Assembly (NCBI RefSeq): GCF_000001735.4
Contig: NC_003070.9
Coordinates: forward strand, 14,006,001-14,070,000
Length of the DNA stretch: 64,000 nt
From: Arabidopsis thaliana
Lineage: Eukaryota > Streptophyta > Magnoliopsida > Brassicales > Brassicaceae
Direction: 5' to 3'
A program made the translations under genes and the position numbers. The notes under the pieces were generated by a model. It had not been told where the DNA came from. It did not search any database and saw nothing but the letters and a program-made list of their open reading frames with translations. Below, one piece after another: positions 21,594 through 34,029 of the stretch; positions within the stretch are counted from its first letter, which is position 1; every line of letters starts with the position of its first letter.

Positions 21594-23711
21594 TTAAGCT
21601 ACATCCTCTCTTGCTTCATGTATCATGGATAGTCTCTCCGGAAATAACGGCCTCAGCTCCTTGTACTGATCAAACAAAACAAAGAACATAACCATTATTA
21701 ATATTTCTGAGTTATAATATGAGAGAGAGAGAGAGAGAGACTGGGGCTGTTATGTCTATTTACCTGTTCCAAAAAGGAATCTATCTCCTCCTCTGTGAGA
21801 TATTCTTCACCATTGTTTTCAACCCAGCCGAGTGATCTAAGGAACTGTGCCTCTTCCTCATCTGGAGTGTCAGTTGCTTCAAAGCCACTAGTATGAGAAG
21901 CTACCTGGACACTGTCAGTCACTTCGACGCCACTTGTTGCCTGTGAACTTGAAGGGTCACTAGCTATAAGATCCTTTGAGCTGTTGAGTTTTACCTCAAC
22001 AGAAGAAGAGGCACTGGTTGAAGAGCTAACAGGATCGGTGGTGATGCTTGTTGATGCAGTTTGTTTCTGCTTCAGAGCACTGTAAAATGCACTCCTGCTC
22101 TGAGCTTGAGCAGCGGAAGGTTTCTTTTCGATTGTTTGGCCAGATATCATGGAGAAGGCACTGGCTCCCTTGAGCTCCTTTGGGCTGTTTGTACTTCTCA
22201 CAGGAGCAGATTGGGTTGATTGAGTATTGGACATCAGCTGGCTAGAGGCAGCTCGAGTGTTTGTATTAGCACTTGGGCTTCCAGATTCTTTAACAGCACT
22301 GACACCATTTTCCCTAGCCGGTTTGAGAACCAACAGCTTCTTCTCAGGTTTGATTTGACCACTAGGATTAGACTGGAAACTCCCAAGTAGGACAGCGGGC
22401 TGTTGTAGGGCATTTCTTGAGGGAGCAAGGCAAGTTTCACCAGTTCGAACCACTTGCTTTGTCTTGGATTTATCAGAAGAATTCAGACTCTGACAAATGA
22501 AATAGAACAGATATTGATTGTAGCACAAATGAATGAGGAATAATAACATTGACCAAGGTAAATACTTACCAAGCCCTTTGGTGCTGAAGGCACAACCGGT
22601 ATCAATTGCCTTGACTGCTTGATTGCCAAATCCTCGAGCCGTTGTGTCTTCACAGATCCCTAAAAAAAAATGGTCATAATCTTAGACGAGCAGAGAGGTA
22701 AATGTACAACAAAGTTACACCAAGATGATGCGAATCATACTTGGGGAGGGGTGTGAGTTCTTGCTGGAGCCTGCACCAATGCTTCAGCCATGTTAAGACC
22801 ACTTGGGCCAGTTAAAGTTCCCGCGCTAACAGCATTAGCTTTTGGAGACGTTAATGACCCAGTACAAGCCTTCTCGATGACATTGGGAACCTCTGCCAGA
22901 GCAGACGTCCAACCTTCCCCACCAATCAAAGCTGAGTTACCAACTGGCAAGTTCTGAACAACTGAACTTATACCAGGAGATGAGACTCGTACAACATCTT
23001 GCCCATTTTGCTTCTCTTCAGCTCCAAGAGAAGGAAAATCCTTATCAAACCCAGTTCTCTGAAAGCTATTCCCAATGCTAGGTCCAGAAAGTAGTCCATT
23101 TCCGTTGTAACTATTACTACTGCCACCATTATTCAAGCCCACTGTTAATCCTCGAGACAGGTGTTCTCCCTGTTTCCTTGTAACCATTGAATGTGATCGT
23201 CTCAATGGATCCGGATCCCTACCAGTCAAGATAGTTCTAAGAGGGATAGAAGTGTCAAGGTCCCATGGATCCACATAGCTTACCCTATCCTTGTCTCTGC
23301 TGCGGTCCTTATCCCTTTGACTCCTATTAAAGTTGAAACTACTATATGCATGTTTTGCAGAACCATTACTAGAGCCCCTCCTTGAATTAGTAGAAGAAGA
23401 TCGATCCAGAAAAGGAGAATGAATTGAATCAACGTCACTTTTGCTCCTAGAGTTCCTATTCCTGCTATTATATTGTAAAGATGCAGAATCTATACAAAAC
23501 AAAAAAAAAAAAAACAAGATAGCAAACAGTTAAAATCACGCTATTCTGACTAAAGAGGCAAAGATCAGATCAATGAAATGATCCATGATGACTCGAACAT
23601 ACCTGAATGAGAAGAGGATGATACAAGGAGGTGGTTTGAACTCCCACCACCAGAAGCATGCCCTGAACTTCTCAACCATTCCGGAGCTAAAGAGTGTTCA
23701 CCTTTGTCCAT
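21594..23711 (-). CDS. Vasculin (GPBP1)-like low-complexity protein, five exons
   Basis: Coding exons 23603-23711, 22741-23489, 22570-22659, 21764-22489 and 21594-21665 sum to 1746 nt, 581 residues, all with GT-AG introns and an open frame. It starts MDKGEHSLAPEWLRSSG, then has an S/R/D-rich region (SQRDKDRSRDKDR), then FDKDFPSLGAEE at about residue 175. A long S/T/Q-rich disordered middle follows. Near the C-terminus is FLRSLGWVENNGEEYLTEEE and the end is YKELRPLFPERL to AREDVA. The FPSL motif and the LGW...LTEEEI block resemble vasculin/GPBP1, GC-rich-promoter-binding nuclear proteins; that link is my inference. From memory it corresponds to At1g36990. The upstream stretch to about 24470 is likely 5' UTR, possibly with an intron. 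Confidence 0.9.
21721..21740. repeat. GA microsatellite in intron 4
   Basis: (GA)10 within the last intron of the vasculin-like gene, 24 bp from the exon 4 donor. Confidence 0.9.
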
Positions 23712-24480
23712 TAGGAAAGCTGTACCTCATCAGATACAAGAAAGAACACACACTCTCTCTAACCTTCTTCACCCCCCACCAACAACAACAGAGAAAGCTC
23801 CTCTTACAAAAAATTTAATCTACCCTAGCTTTCTCTACCATCTAAATCCCTACCACGGTAAAGGCCACAAGACGAATCCAATTCCAATCCCTAATCCAAA
23901 TGAGTTGTTTCAGCACCTTCTACACTTCCATCCCTCACACAGATGGCTTAGAAGACCAATTTAGCTTCACACTAGAGAACACTCATCCTTTACCAAAGGG
24001 ACAAAACCCCAAACACCTCTATTCAATGCCACAGCCACAATTCACAAGTAATGAAAACCCTAACACCTACACATATATCTCTCAAATCTCTTTCTCTATA
24101 TCTAAATCACCAGTGCCAATATTAACCACCCTAAGGCTCCTCTCTATCTAGGGTTCCAGAAACCACCAAACTCCGCCCAAAACAAGAAACCACAAAAGGT
24201 TATGTGAAGAAACCCTAACCCAGAAAGAGATTGTTGCGTCTCGTAGATTCAATCGCTCAATCGAAACAAATTGGCCTAACCAACCCACAAGGAGAGAAAA
24301 ACGACAAGCTTTGTGAAACGCGATAGAAGGAAGAAACGATGGATTATAAGAAGAAGGAAACTTGTAGAAGAAATAATTGGAATCAGATAGGAAGATGATG
24401 AAATTAGGGTTTTTGCGAGTAGAGGCGAGAAATTGTTTTTTGTTAATTTGGTTTTCTCTCTTCTGTGTCAATTTTTTGGG
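23712..24480 (-). promoter_or_regulatory. 5' UTR and promoter side of the vasculin-like gene
   Basis: Several small frames on both strands are open but show no known protein. On the minus strand the region is pyrimidine-rich and contains AGGGTTT-type words (telo-box-like AAACCCTA on the plus strand near 24054 and 24212), common in leaders of housekeeping plant genes. Confidence 0.5.
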
Positions 24481-24812
24481 AACGAAACGTATGAAGAAAC
24501 AATGAGCCTTTTTTTCCTCTCCTTAGAACAATAATCAAAATTTTTATTTAATTTCTGAATTTGTTTTTGATTTGTTTAATCTAATTTGAATAGTTAAAGT
24601 TTAGGTACAATATAGGCCCAACTAATGATCCTAGATGGGCCCATAAACTTTTTTCGGTATTGTTTGTTCATTCGATGTGTTAGTTCTTACATTGTAAAGA
24701 GGATGAGTTTTGACCATTTTAATGTAAGTAACGAACCATTTTAATGTAAGTAACGAATTTTATACTTAAATTTTATACCTTCCGTATACTTAAAGAAGGT
24801 CACTGATGTTTA
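24481..24812. repeat. Intergenic, with a 22-bp tandem duplication
   Basis: ACCATTTTAATGTAAGTAAC is present twice in tandem at 24713-24756. Nothing else recognised. Confidence 0.8.
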
Positions 24813-25690
24813 AGGTCCTGTTCTTTTGCCTGTCGCTGGCGACTGAAACCAGCGACAGCGATCAAAAGTTGTTCGTTTGCTTGTCGCTGGTTCAGCGATC
24901 AAAAGTAGCGACAGTCGCCAGGGACCAGCGACCGTAATTTTTTGTCGTTAAAATTTTTAGCGATTAGTCGCTGCTTTTGGTCGCTGAATCCAGCGACATG
25001 CAAACGAACAACTTATCGATCAAAAAATATAAATTAAAAATAATTAAATTAAACAGAATTAAATTAAATTAAACTTAAATAAATGCCTTTTGTACTTTGA
25101 AAGGTTGTGTCTTTTAATCGCAATTTTCCGTAAAAAAATATTGACGGTTGTTTTTCTCGCTTGTGTCATTTATTGCAACTTTCCTATATTGTAATTTTCT
25201 GTCAAAATATTTACGGTTATTTTTTTCCGGTTAGTTATATATATACTCTTAAATAACTACAAAAATTTATAATATGCATCATTTTGAGTTAGATTTGTTG
25301 TAAAGAAATTATTATATAAACAAATTTATAATATATTTCTTTGCGATATCACGTGGGGTTTGAGTTCTAATTAAGTTAAAATAATTCTTATTAAAAAAAA
25401 AAATAAATTCAAATAACGTAAATTAAATTTGATAATACTAAAATAAATAAATATATTAATTTATTTTTTCGCATGGTGTATGATATATATAATTTACATT
25501 TTGATTTTAAAATATACATTAGCACGAAAAATAATTAAATATTTTAAAAATATAGCGACTATTTATAGCGACAGTCAAACGAACAACACATCGACAGTTT
25601 TTAGCGATTGTCGCTGTAATAGGTCGCTGAATACAGCGACAGACAAACGAACAATGTATGATGTCGCTGGTCGCTAGTCGATGTATGAGT
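24813..25690. mobile_element. Non-autonomous DNA element with GTCGCTG arrays
   Basis: TGTTCTTTTGCCTGTCGCTG at 24819-24838 is an imperfect inverted match to CAGCGACAGACAAACGAACA near 25636. About ten GTCGCTG/CAGCGAC words crowd 24828-25005 and another six or so lie at 25556-25680, with a plain AT-rich centre. Subterminal arrays of one short word are typical transposase-binding sites. No coding region. Superfamily unknown (hAT- or Harbinger-like ends are possible); no target duplication could be fixed. Confidence 0.7.
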
Positions 25691-25753
25691 TCTGAAATCA
25701 GACATAGTCTGATAGAGTTAAAATAAGATATTTATTTTAAACTGCAATAGCTA

Positions 25754-25755
<2 letters not shown>

Positions 25756-25791
<36 letters not shown>
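25756..25791. repeat. AT microsatellite
   Basis: (AT)n of about 36 bp. Confidence 0.95.
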
Positions 25792-25795
<4 letters not shown>

Positions 25796-25799
25796 CATT

Positions 25800-26795
25800 A
25801 CTTCTTTTACATCTTTCATCTAATCCAAATGGACTAGTTAAAAAAAATCTAAAACTCATGAAAAAATTGATAATAAATTAATAATATACTACCAGTATAA
25901 CAATATTTCTATTATAATTTTTGTATTATGTAGCTATGATATTTGGCCATGTTCTATGTAAAATTTATTTTTATGCTATATATTTATGATTTTTGTTTCT
26001 ATTGATCGTAGATATGCTTTTGCAAAAATTTCAATATATAAAAAGAATTTAATAGAAACATCTACATAAAATACAGTACATATCATCTGACTATTACAAT
26101 AAGTATTTTAAAACAACCATTGATTCATTCGTTCAAGTATCAAGTCTCAACAAAAGTTTGAACCATGCAACACAAAAGAAAGTACAAAATGCATCTTACA
26201 TCAGCTTAGACGAGCACTACTTTGGCCTTTAGCCATGCTATAGTGAAACTGAACGCATCTTCCATACACTTAAACTTAGAAGAATGCCTCCAAACTGCTG
26301 CATCATTTACCTTTACTATATCTACTCAGACGCGAACTCCATTAGCGTCTATAGGAACAAAATAAACTTTTAGGTCAGGTCATTTGAAGGCCAGCGTATT
26401 TTAGCAACAACCCTCTTCGAATTTGCTATCTCAATTTCCTAAATCTGAAAATGATAAAAAAAATTATGTATTAATGAAGTCTCAAACAATAATTAAGAAT
26501 ATTCATCATAATCATTGAACAACAATATAAGCAAAGTATGTGTAGTAGAAACTATGACAATTTGTTTCACCCAAATTATTACAATGGAAAGTGACTAGTC
26601 ATCAATCATCATCATCAGTGCTAAGTACTTCAATTTAGTTTTTGTAAATCTCCATGTCTGGAGAGATACCTGTTTGAAATATTTGTTATAACTATATAAC
26701 TTGTCCTAGGTTATAGTCATTTCTTATTTAAAAATAAAATGTAGAAAAGTCTATTCTCTTTTAGGGCAAGATTAAAGTAAGTGACCAATGTTCTA
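25800..26795. other. No clear gene
   Basis: On the minus strand at about 26160-26310 a broken frame reads FKCMEDAFSFTIAWLKAKVVL, which looks like decayed coding sequence of unknown origin. The rest is AT-rich. Confidence 0.35.
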
Positions 26796-26799
26796 TTTT

Positions 26800-27388
26800 T
26801 TCCCAACCATTGGAAAGAAAAAGGTATTTCTCAATTCATTATCTCAACAAGCACAACTCTGAAGCTCTACATGTCACTCTTTTTTGTAAACATGTTTGAT
26901 TGAAAGTAGTCAGATCAACATATCTTACAGTACCTATAACCGCAGTTGTCATGTGAGTTTGATCAACGTGTATCGACCATGAGGTTCCGAAATCCAAAAC
27001 ATTAGCTCGGTAATACTCATCAAACAAGATGTTTGATGATTGGACATCTCTATGATAAATCGGAGATGCTGCAACAAAATGGAGGTATGACAAAGCTCCA
27101 GCTGTATATATGACAATATGTAGACGTAACTCCCATGTAATCAATGTGTGATCAACCTCTTCATGAAAAAGTTGAGAAAGATTGTCGTTTGGGATGAATT
27201 CATAAACAAGTAGAGGTACCTCTATTTCAAGACAACATCCTAATATATTCATGATGTTGCGGTGGTTGATCAGCGAGAGTATGAAAACTTCATTTATGAA
27301 CTCTTCGATCTTATTTTGTAATTTTGATACATAGGCTTAGATTTTTTTACCGCTACAATTCTACCACCATGAGGCATTCTTTTGAATA
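26800..27388 (-). pseudogene. Wall-associated-kinase-like receptor kinase fragment
   Basis: Reading the minus strand from 27388: [11 protein letters not shown] (ATP-binding lysine), then [19 protein letters not shown], then the open stretch 27252-26839 with [18 protein letters not shown] and DFGTS, and GTVRYVD of the activation segment. After a frameshift, SDM*SFRVVL and EIPFSF continue into subdomain IX to about 26800. These are WAK/WAKL kinase motifs. The catalytic-loop lysine of HRDxK is glutamine. One frameshift lies near 27310 and at least two stops near the end. The N-terminal extracellular part and the glycine-rich loop are missing: homology stops at the CACTA end at 27392, so the transposon insertion cut the gene. 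Confidence 0.85.
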
Positions 27389-27391
27389 ATT

Positions 27392-27907
27392 CACTATAAG
27401 AAAAAGGTTAATTCCAACCGCCATATTAGTTGGTAATTTGTAGGAATTATATGTTTCCAATAAATTTTCAATAGAATATATATTTGTTAGAATATGATTG
27501 TTAGAAGTTTGTATTTGTCGTGAATTTATTGGAAACGTTTTCATCGAGTAATTAATCTGGCCAATTCGTTGGATATTTTTGATAAGTTATTTGTTGGACA
27601 TTTGTTGGAATTTACAGTGAAGTGTTTAACGAATTGTTCCAACATGTAATTTTTTGGAATGTCATTGATAATTTGCAACGGATATTCAACAAATCTCAAA
27701 GTTTATTATGGGAGACTACTGATAACATATTTGTTGAAACTTTGTTGAAATGTTTTCTTGAAATTGTGTGAGACATTTCCAACGCTTTCTTTGTTGAAAC
27801 TTCATAGAAATTTAATGATAATTTAATTGTTGATAATTTATTGATACTTTTCCTTGTAAATTTGTGAAAAATTACTAATGATTTAATTGTTAGAATTTTA
27901 TCATAAA
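27392..27907 (-). mobile_element. Terminus and subterminal region of a CACTA transposon
   Basis: CACTATAAGAAAAAGG at 27392 fits the CACTA TIR consensus. The 500 bp behind it is packed with degenerate words (TTGTTGGAA, TTGTTGAAAC, ATTCCAAC), as in CACTA subterminal repeats. The flanking trinucleotide is ATT. The transposase-like genes further right lie on the minus strand, so this is the 3' end of the element. The other end was not found. Confidence 0.7.
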
Positions 27908-27945
27908 CTAGATCTTGACCCGCACATACGTGCAGGGTTTCTTAT
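27908..27945 (-). mobile_element. Helitron-like 3' end inside the CACTA
   Basis: On the minus strand the hairpin CCCTGCACGTATGTGCGGG is followed by TCAAGAT and CTAG, then T, the canonical Helitron 3' arrangement. The 5' end was not identified, so the length is unknown. Confidence 0.65.
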
Positions 27946-29582
27946 TTTAAAAGAACTGTTGTATACTTCCTCAAATGTTATTAGTAATAGTATCTACCAA
28001 ATTGGTTTCTGTATTTGTAGTGAATTAGAGAATAGTATAGATAATCATAATATTTAAAAAATTAGAATCTTAACTACATTTTGTGAATTTGATAAGTTGT
28101 GGTATACTGATATTTTTTTTTTGAGTAATTATAAAGTATCAATAGAAAGATAAGTGTGAGATATTTAATGTTGTATATAAATAAGTAGGGTGATTTTAGT
28201 GAATGAGCTTTTTAATGCATAATATTGGTGTGTAATAGTTATAATTGTATTATTATTTTCTTACTTCAAATTATATTAAATTGATAACAATTTAAACTAT
28301 AAATTACTATAAATTGATAACAATTTAAACCATAAATTGTTTTGTTTCTATTAATTTAGCATAAGAATAAACAATTTAATGTGTTTAATACAATGTATAG
28401 TTTGGCAATAATGTGAATTGTAGGATATTTCATGTGTGTAAAAGTTATAATTAAAATGTTAAAAATTCAGAGATTATAAAATTTAGTAACTTAAATTTTT
28501 TTATAATTTAATATTTGGTAATTTAAAACCTGATTTTACAAAACAAAAAAAAGTTAGTATATATAGGCCATTAGTGTTGTCGAGTTAATTTGTTGTGGGC
28601 CGATAAAGATTGTAGTAATAACCCAAGACAACTTTCTCCTTACACCATTAATATTTCTTTTTTATTAAAATGTTATAATCTGTCCCATTAGTATATTTTT
28701 TTTGGTTTGGACAGTTGTTTCATTTTAGAACATAAGTTGTGGATGTATCTTACTAAAAAAAAAACACCTACCAAACAAAACTAATAAAATCCTTTGATCT
28801 AATGTTTTTTTTTTGGGTGCAAATCCTTTGATCGAAGTCTAAATTGCGAAATCTTAGACAGTTGCTTCGTCGTCTGCGTTTATAATCTGTGTTTTGAGAT
28901 TTTTGATCTTTAAAGAGGTAAGCTTATTATTGACTCAGATTTATACTTTTAAACAATTTTTATATGTGGATTGAAATCCCAGATCATAAAAACTGGAATT
29001 GTGTTCTTGACCAAGAAGCATCTGGTGTTGTCAATTTCATATTCATCGTTTGATTTTCACTAATTTATCAACGAATACAAAATTGATTGGGTGTAATCTT
29101 AACTTGTTAGATCAAGTACATTGTTCCAAATTTTATTTACCAGTTTTAACAAAGCTAATTTATATTCCATTCACTTCTATTTACAATTTTTTGTTCATAT
29201 TTTCAAATATGTGGAGGATAAACAAAGGATAGAAACTGATATGATTATTAGAAAACAATAGCTATTACGAAATCTTTCGAAGAATGAGTATTAACAAAAT
29301 TAATTGTTTTTAGGCGAATCTTCAATTGGAAGAGACAACCTCCTCCAGATTCTTATGTTGTTCCAATAAATGAGATAATGTTTTCTATTGAAGCAGACAC
29401 GATGTAGAAGGACCAAACTATATTAAAGGTTAGTGTTAAAATCTTTTTGAAAACATTATTGTCAGTTAGAATAGTTGATGATATAAACTATGATACGTTT
29501 TTGCAATTGTCTGTTTATATAACTTACTATGATACGTTTTTGCAATTGTCATTTCACTTCTGTTGTTGTTTGATTATACTTG
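27946..29582. other. AT-rich element interior, possible captured exon pieces
   Basis: No intact gene. At 28830-28925 a leader-like stretch ends in a good donor (AAAGAG|GTAAGC). At about 29314-29410 a short open piece (NWKRQPPPDSYVVPINEIMF) follows an AG. These could be remnants of a captured gene, of no family I can name. Confidence 0.3.
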
Positions 29583-31188
29583 AACTTGGTTACTATTAGG
29601 AGAATCGTACATATTACGAGGTCGTGAACTCTCTCTGGCATGATAATCGAAAAGCCTCTTCCAAACAAACTGTCTGACGTCGGCAATGCAAATGCTCGCC
29701 GGCGTCGGGATCTAAACGTCTCAAAATCTTTCCGCTTCTGCTCTCGTCTCTTTTTTTATCTCTCGTTGAAAGTTTTCCCTAATTTTTTCTTAACTTTTCA
29801 AAATTCTCGAACCTTCTCGAACACACCTACCCTCACAGGCTTATCAAATTTTCATAACAAAGGACAGATGTGGTGCTCGGTTTTCTCCCTCGCCGCTCTT
29901 TTGGTCGCAGATCCATTTACAGGTCTGATTTTCCAGAAACCTTCAAAATTTAGAACAGATCTAAAAGCATCATTCAACTTTGTTCTCGACCTAAATTCCA
30001 TTTGCACGCTAAAGAGTTCTCTCTCTGGTTTTCGTTGATGGCAAGAGGTCTCCCTCTTGGTCCGTCAGTTGCGTCATGGCCGATGGAGACGTCGACGGCG
30101 CACGACATTTTTCTTCTTTGGGCAATGGTTTTTCTCTCGGAAACTCTTAAGAGCTTCTTCTGGCCTCCCTTCTCCACTTTGGACAATGTTCTCTTCAGGG
30201 CTTCGCCGCTTTTGCTGCCATCGGAGACACGATCTTCACAACAACCATCTCAGTCTTCTCTGGTGAGCCGCCGCATGACCTACACGCTTAGACCAACGAA
30301 AACAAAATTAGGTTTTCTGTGGGCAGGCCTGAATTTTTTAGTCGGCCCATTAACGTTGTTGTGGCCCAAGCCAATTTCTTCAAAGAATTAACTTCAGTTC
30401 TGTTTCGACACTGCCTTTGTCTCCCTGTGGTCAATGCTTAGATCAAGTATATGTTCTCAATGGCAATGGACACCATTTGAAACGTAGATCACTTTCATTG
30501 CTACGGGTTTACTCCAATCTTCTGAGAACCCTGATTTTAGTTGCACCTATGGCTTTGAATATTGTTTCCAAAATTTTGAAGACTTATAGGTCCTTGCATT
30601 TGAACCGTTTTTGCTGGAGATTTGTGTGTGGCCATGAAGGCCCTTGTTTAAATCTCTACGCTACGACAATATTATTGAATGTCTTCAACTCTTGCCCAAG
30701 TATCATCATCTCCAAGAACCGGATCATGTGCTCTCAAGACATTTACTATCTTCATAGAAGTGATCCCAAACCCCTGCTTTATGTCGTAAAGCAAACTCCT
30801 TCAAGCTACAAATCCATAGCTGCCCGAACCCGCGCTGCTGTACTACTTCGTGTAGTCCTTCTCAAGACGAGAAGTCTAGCCATGGTTCACTTATCAACGT
30901 TACATAGTCTTATGACTGTGACTATCTTGTCATCCATTGATTCGTTCATGGAAGATCCTTCGTCAAACCGTGACCTCACATGTGTCAAATCACCTTCAAG
31001 CATTTGTCTCAAAGCTCTCATGGAACCTTTGTCGATTTCTACTATTTATCTGTTTGTGGCATTGGGGAATGTCCTTCTTGTTTATGTTCTAAACTCTGAA
31101 TCTTTTGATCTCAGTTTTCTTTGTATTTGGTTCTTTCTTGATTGATTGAATACAAGTATTTTGCACACAAAAAAAAACTTGGTTACTA
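29583..31188 (+). mobile_element. Poly-A retroposon of about 1.58 kb with 13-bp target duplication
   Basis: AACTTGGTTACTA occurs at 29583-29595 and again at 31176-31188, right after an A-run at 31168-31177. The body (29596-31175) is GC-richer than its surroundings. It has several frames (30002-30391, 30417-31145) but no reverse transcriptase, endonuclease or other motif. The poly-A and the long duplication show insertion by a LINE-type mechanism. It may be a non-autonomous retroposon (Sadhu-like is one possibility) or a processed copy of a host transcript. Confidence 0.8.
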
Positions 31189-32780
31189 ATTAAGAAAATG
31201 AAAACATATAAACGTAAGTTTGCTAAATCTAAAATAGCAAACATAAATTACTTTTGGGAAAACAAAGTAAATGTGTTATTATTTTTTTGTTTGAGATCCT
31301 TTGAAAAAGTAAATGAGAATAATTGAATGTCGATTTAAAAACGAAAATTGAAAATCTAACACTTCACTTCTTCTCTGGTAAACTGATTCCAATTATTCAA
31401 TCACTTTTCGATTACCCGTTTTCAAACCAGCTTATACCTATTATAAGATTTAAAAAAGAAGAGATTAATTATACTAAACACAGAGAAAGATCACTAAAAT
31501 TTGTTAATGGTTTTTACCTCTGAGAAAAAATGTCTATTGCAACGCTTAGTCTTATAGGTTCTGAAAAACTTCCTTAAATACTTGTAACAACCCGTCCCGT
31601 GGGACTATTATGATAAGTTTTGCATAATCCTTAGAATATTTGGGCTTAGTTTGGTAAGGTAATTTTCGTGATTTGCGTGACTTCAGTGATTTTTGTAGTG
31701 ACAAATTTCAATTTAAAACTTTGCTTGTTATGGTAATACATTTACTGAAATTAGTTAATGTAACCGCATAGATATTCAAAGATTTGCTTATTATTCAAAA
31801 CTTTGGTTGTTATGGTAAGATTTGCATTTATTTAGTTTACTGCAGATTTCTTTAATATGTTAAATGTTGCTGAAGACTTTAAGATCCTTTAAGAGGATTG
31901 GTCTTTCTATTTTGTGGGCCCAATAAGTCTAATTGGTTACTACTAATTCGAAATTTAATTTGAACAGGATCCGCGTGATATCATCAGTGGGTGGATACAG
32001 ATCCGACTAAAAGATCCAGGATCCGCGTCCCAGTTTGCAGCCAATTGTCCAAAATACCTTTTTATGAAATTCTCCATTAAGTCTTAGTTTGAAAAAATCC
32101 TAATAGCATTCCATGTAAATCTTTACCCTTTATAGGGTTATTTATGTTAGAATGTTTCCCAATCATAGATTACCAGTTGAATATATGTTGATATATTCTA
32201 CTAAATTTCCAACAAAATGTTTTATAATTTAAAAATTACCAACAAATTATAAATAAAAATAAATTATAAATTATAAATAAAAATAAATTATAAATTATAA
32301 ATAAATAATTAAATTAAAAATCATAATAATTAAATATTTTAAAATCTCAAAAACATTTAAACATCCAAACTTAATATTGATAAACAATCCAAAATGCTTA
32401 AAATCTTCATGAAACAAAATTAATAATTGAATCTAAAGACCTTCATTGTTGTTCATGTTGCTCTAATGGAAGGTGGAACTTCGTTTGGAAACTTGTTCTA
32501 CATCATAGTTTCCAAAAATCAACATCTTTAAACTTCAGCAGCATTCCCTTAATCACTTGGTCCGATTTCTGGAGCTTTTCTTGAGTCTCAAGATACATTT
32601 CTTCATAATTTGGAGATGTATCAACAGTAGGATCAACTACCAGAATTGGACCATAACCAAATTTCTTGGCTTTCTTCCATTGAATTTCTTAGAATTTCAA
32701 AATTGCATGTTACTTCACATAAAATATAAAGTATTAAACACATATACAGTATGGTCTACAAAAAATCATATAAAGTATAA
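31189..32780. other. No clear gene
   Basis: Interior of the decayed CACTA or flanking elements. GGATCCGCG occurs twice near 31968 and 32020. At 32150-32250 words like TTTCCAACAAAATG recall the subterminal words at 27400-27900. Minus-strand sequence at 32540-32700 may carry further decayed exons. Confidence 0.35.
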
Positions 32781-32793
32781 TTAAAACAAAGTT

Positions 32794-34021
32794 TCAGCAT
32801 TTTACCCCTTGGTAAATGGCATCAAATTCTTTTTGTGTAAGATGGTTAGTCTCCAAAGTGTCATCATCGTCATTATCTCTTTGACTGAGAATTTGGTGCT
32901 CCATGTTCCGACATTTTTTTGCGATCAACTCAGCTTTTTTGCACACAAATACACCATTAGACTTTCTCTTATGAGTTGCTTTCATAAAAGTAACCATATT
33001 TGGGAGCTCTCTTGTCACCTTATCATGCTAAACAATTTTGAAATACAAACAAGTCATTATAGAAAACTTTGATTGAATTTGAAAGAAACTGAATTGATCG
33101 TATGCAAATAATAAAATTTCCATCTATTTTCTTCTCCGGACATATGGTACTGACCCACATGTGTGCTTAGCTATCTTAAGCCACCACGATCGGTCTTCTT
33201 ATTTTTGGAGTTGGTTTTGCTTCTCTTGATGTTTTCTCATTTTCAAATAGAGTTTAGCATCCATTGAGGCTTCTCCTTGTATTGCTTCCATGCCTTTTTC
33301 CATTCATGGACATATCCCATTAAACGAGATGCACACAAAGTCTCAAACTCATGGCGAACGAGTGTTGTTATCTCGTAACGCTAATTATACTTTTGCTACA
33401 AGATCAAATAAAAGGAATGAAAATCAAATAAATAATAATGTGTATCAAGTAACACTAATCATAAAAACTTTGACAAAACAAATAGAAAAAACATACCGCA
33501 AAAGCTATGAACCAACGTAACTGGGTGTCGCTTGAGAGTGTTGACCAATTAGGATCCACTTCTTTGAAATTGTTCTCCACAATTTTTTTTCACCGCCTTA
33601 GTAGTTTCCTTTGTGTATTCAAACCTTGTATGTTAGTAAATATACGAGTAGTTATTAGAATACATTAGAGCATATTTCTAAAGTAACTGATAGGTAATAT
33701 ATTAGCTAGCTAGTACGTATAAAGTAATCGACCATGAATACAAGTCATTCACGGACCTTATCATCTCTAGAATCTTATTACGTACAGTCTCATATTAAGA
33801 GAAAAAAAACTCAAAGAATAAAGGTAGAGAATTTTAAGTGGAATTTACCATCCATCACCATTCATTCTTCTCGGATAAGTTTCTTTAGGCTTGCATGGCT
33901 TGCTGATCGAAGCAATTGGTCAAGAGTCATTAAATCTGCTGGATCTGTTAAGCCTTGTCCATTTGTAGGCATCTCTGGTACTTCAGACGGTTCTCTAGCA
34001 TATGGATCGGAGTCACTCATC
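32794..34021 (-). pseudogene. CACTA Transposase_24-type protein, decayed
   Basis: On the minus strand an ATG at about 34021 opens MSDSDPYAREPSEVPEMPTN and LDQLLRSAS. At about 33590-33500 VDPNWSTLSSDTQLRWFIAF is readable, at about 33310-33260 GYVHEWKKAWKQYKEKP, at about 33165 HTCGSVPY, and at 33018-32794 RELPNMVTFMKATHKRKSNG with FVCKKAELIAKK. This order (WF block, H-GS block, FExTH..K.G.FV..KAE block) is that of the Ptta/En-Spm Transposase_24 proteins encoded by plant CACTA elements. The frames are split by introns or indels and stops. It lies downstream (on the same strand) of the TNPD pieces at 36.6-37.7 kb, the normal CACTA order. Confidence 0.75.
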
Positions 34022-34029
34022 TGTTGAGA

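Noticed and set aside
21365-21691. Plus-strand open frame of 108 codons starting MATQSL
   Set aside because: Lies antisense over the 3' UTR and last exon of the vasculin-like gene; no domain, no splice or promoter evidence.
30417-31145. Open frame of 242 codons in the poly-A retroposon
   Set aside because: No recognisable motif, composition unlike a conserved protein, and it sits in non-coding retroposon sequence; the frame may be chance in GC-richer DNA.
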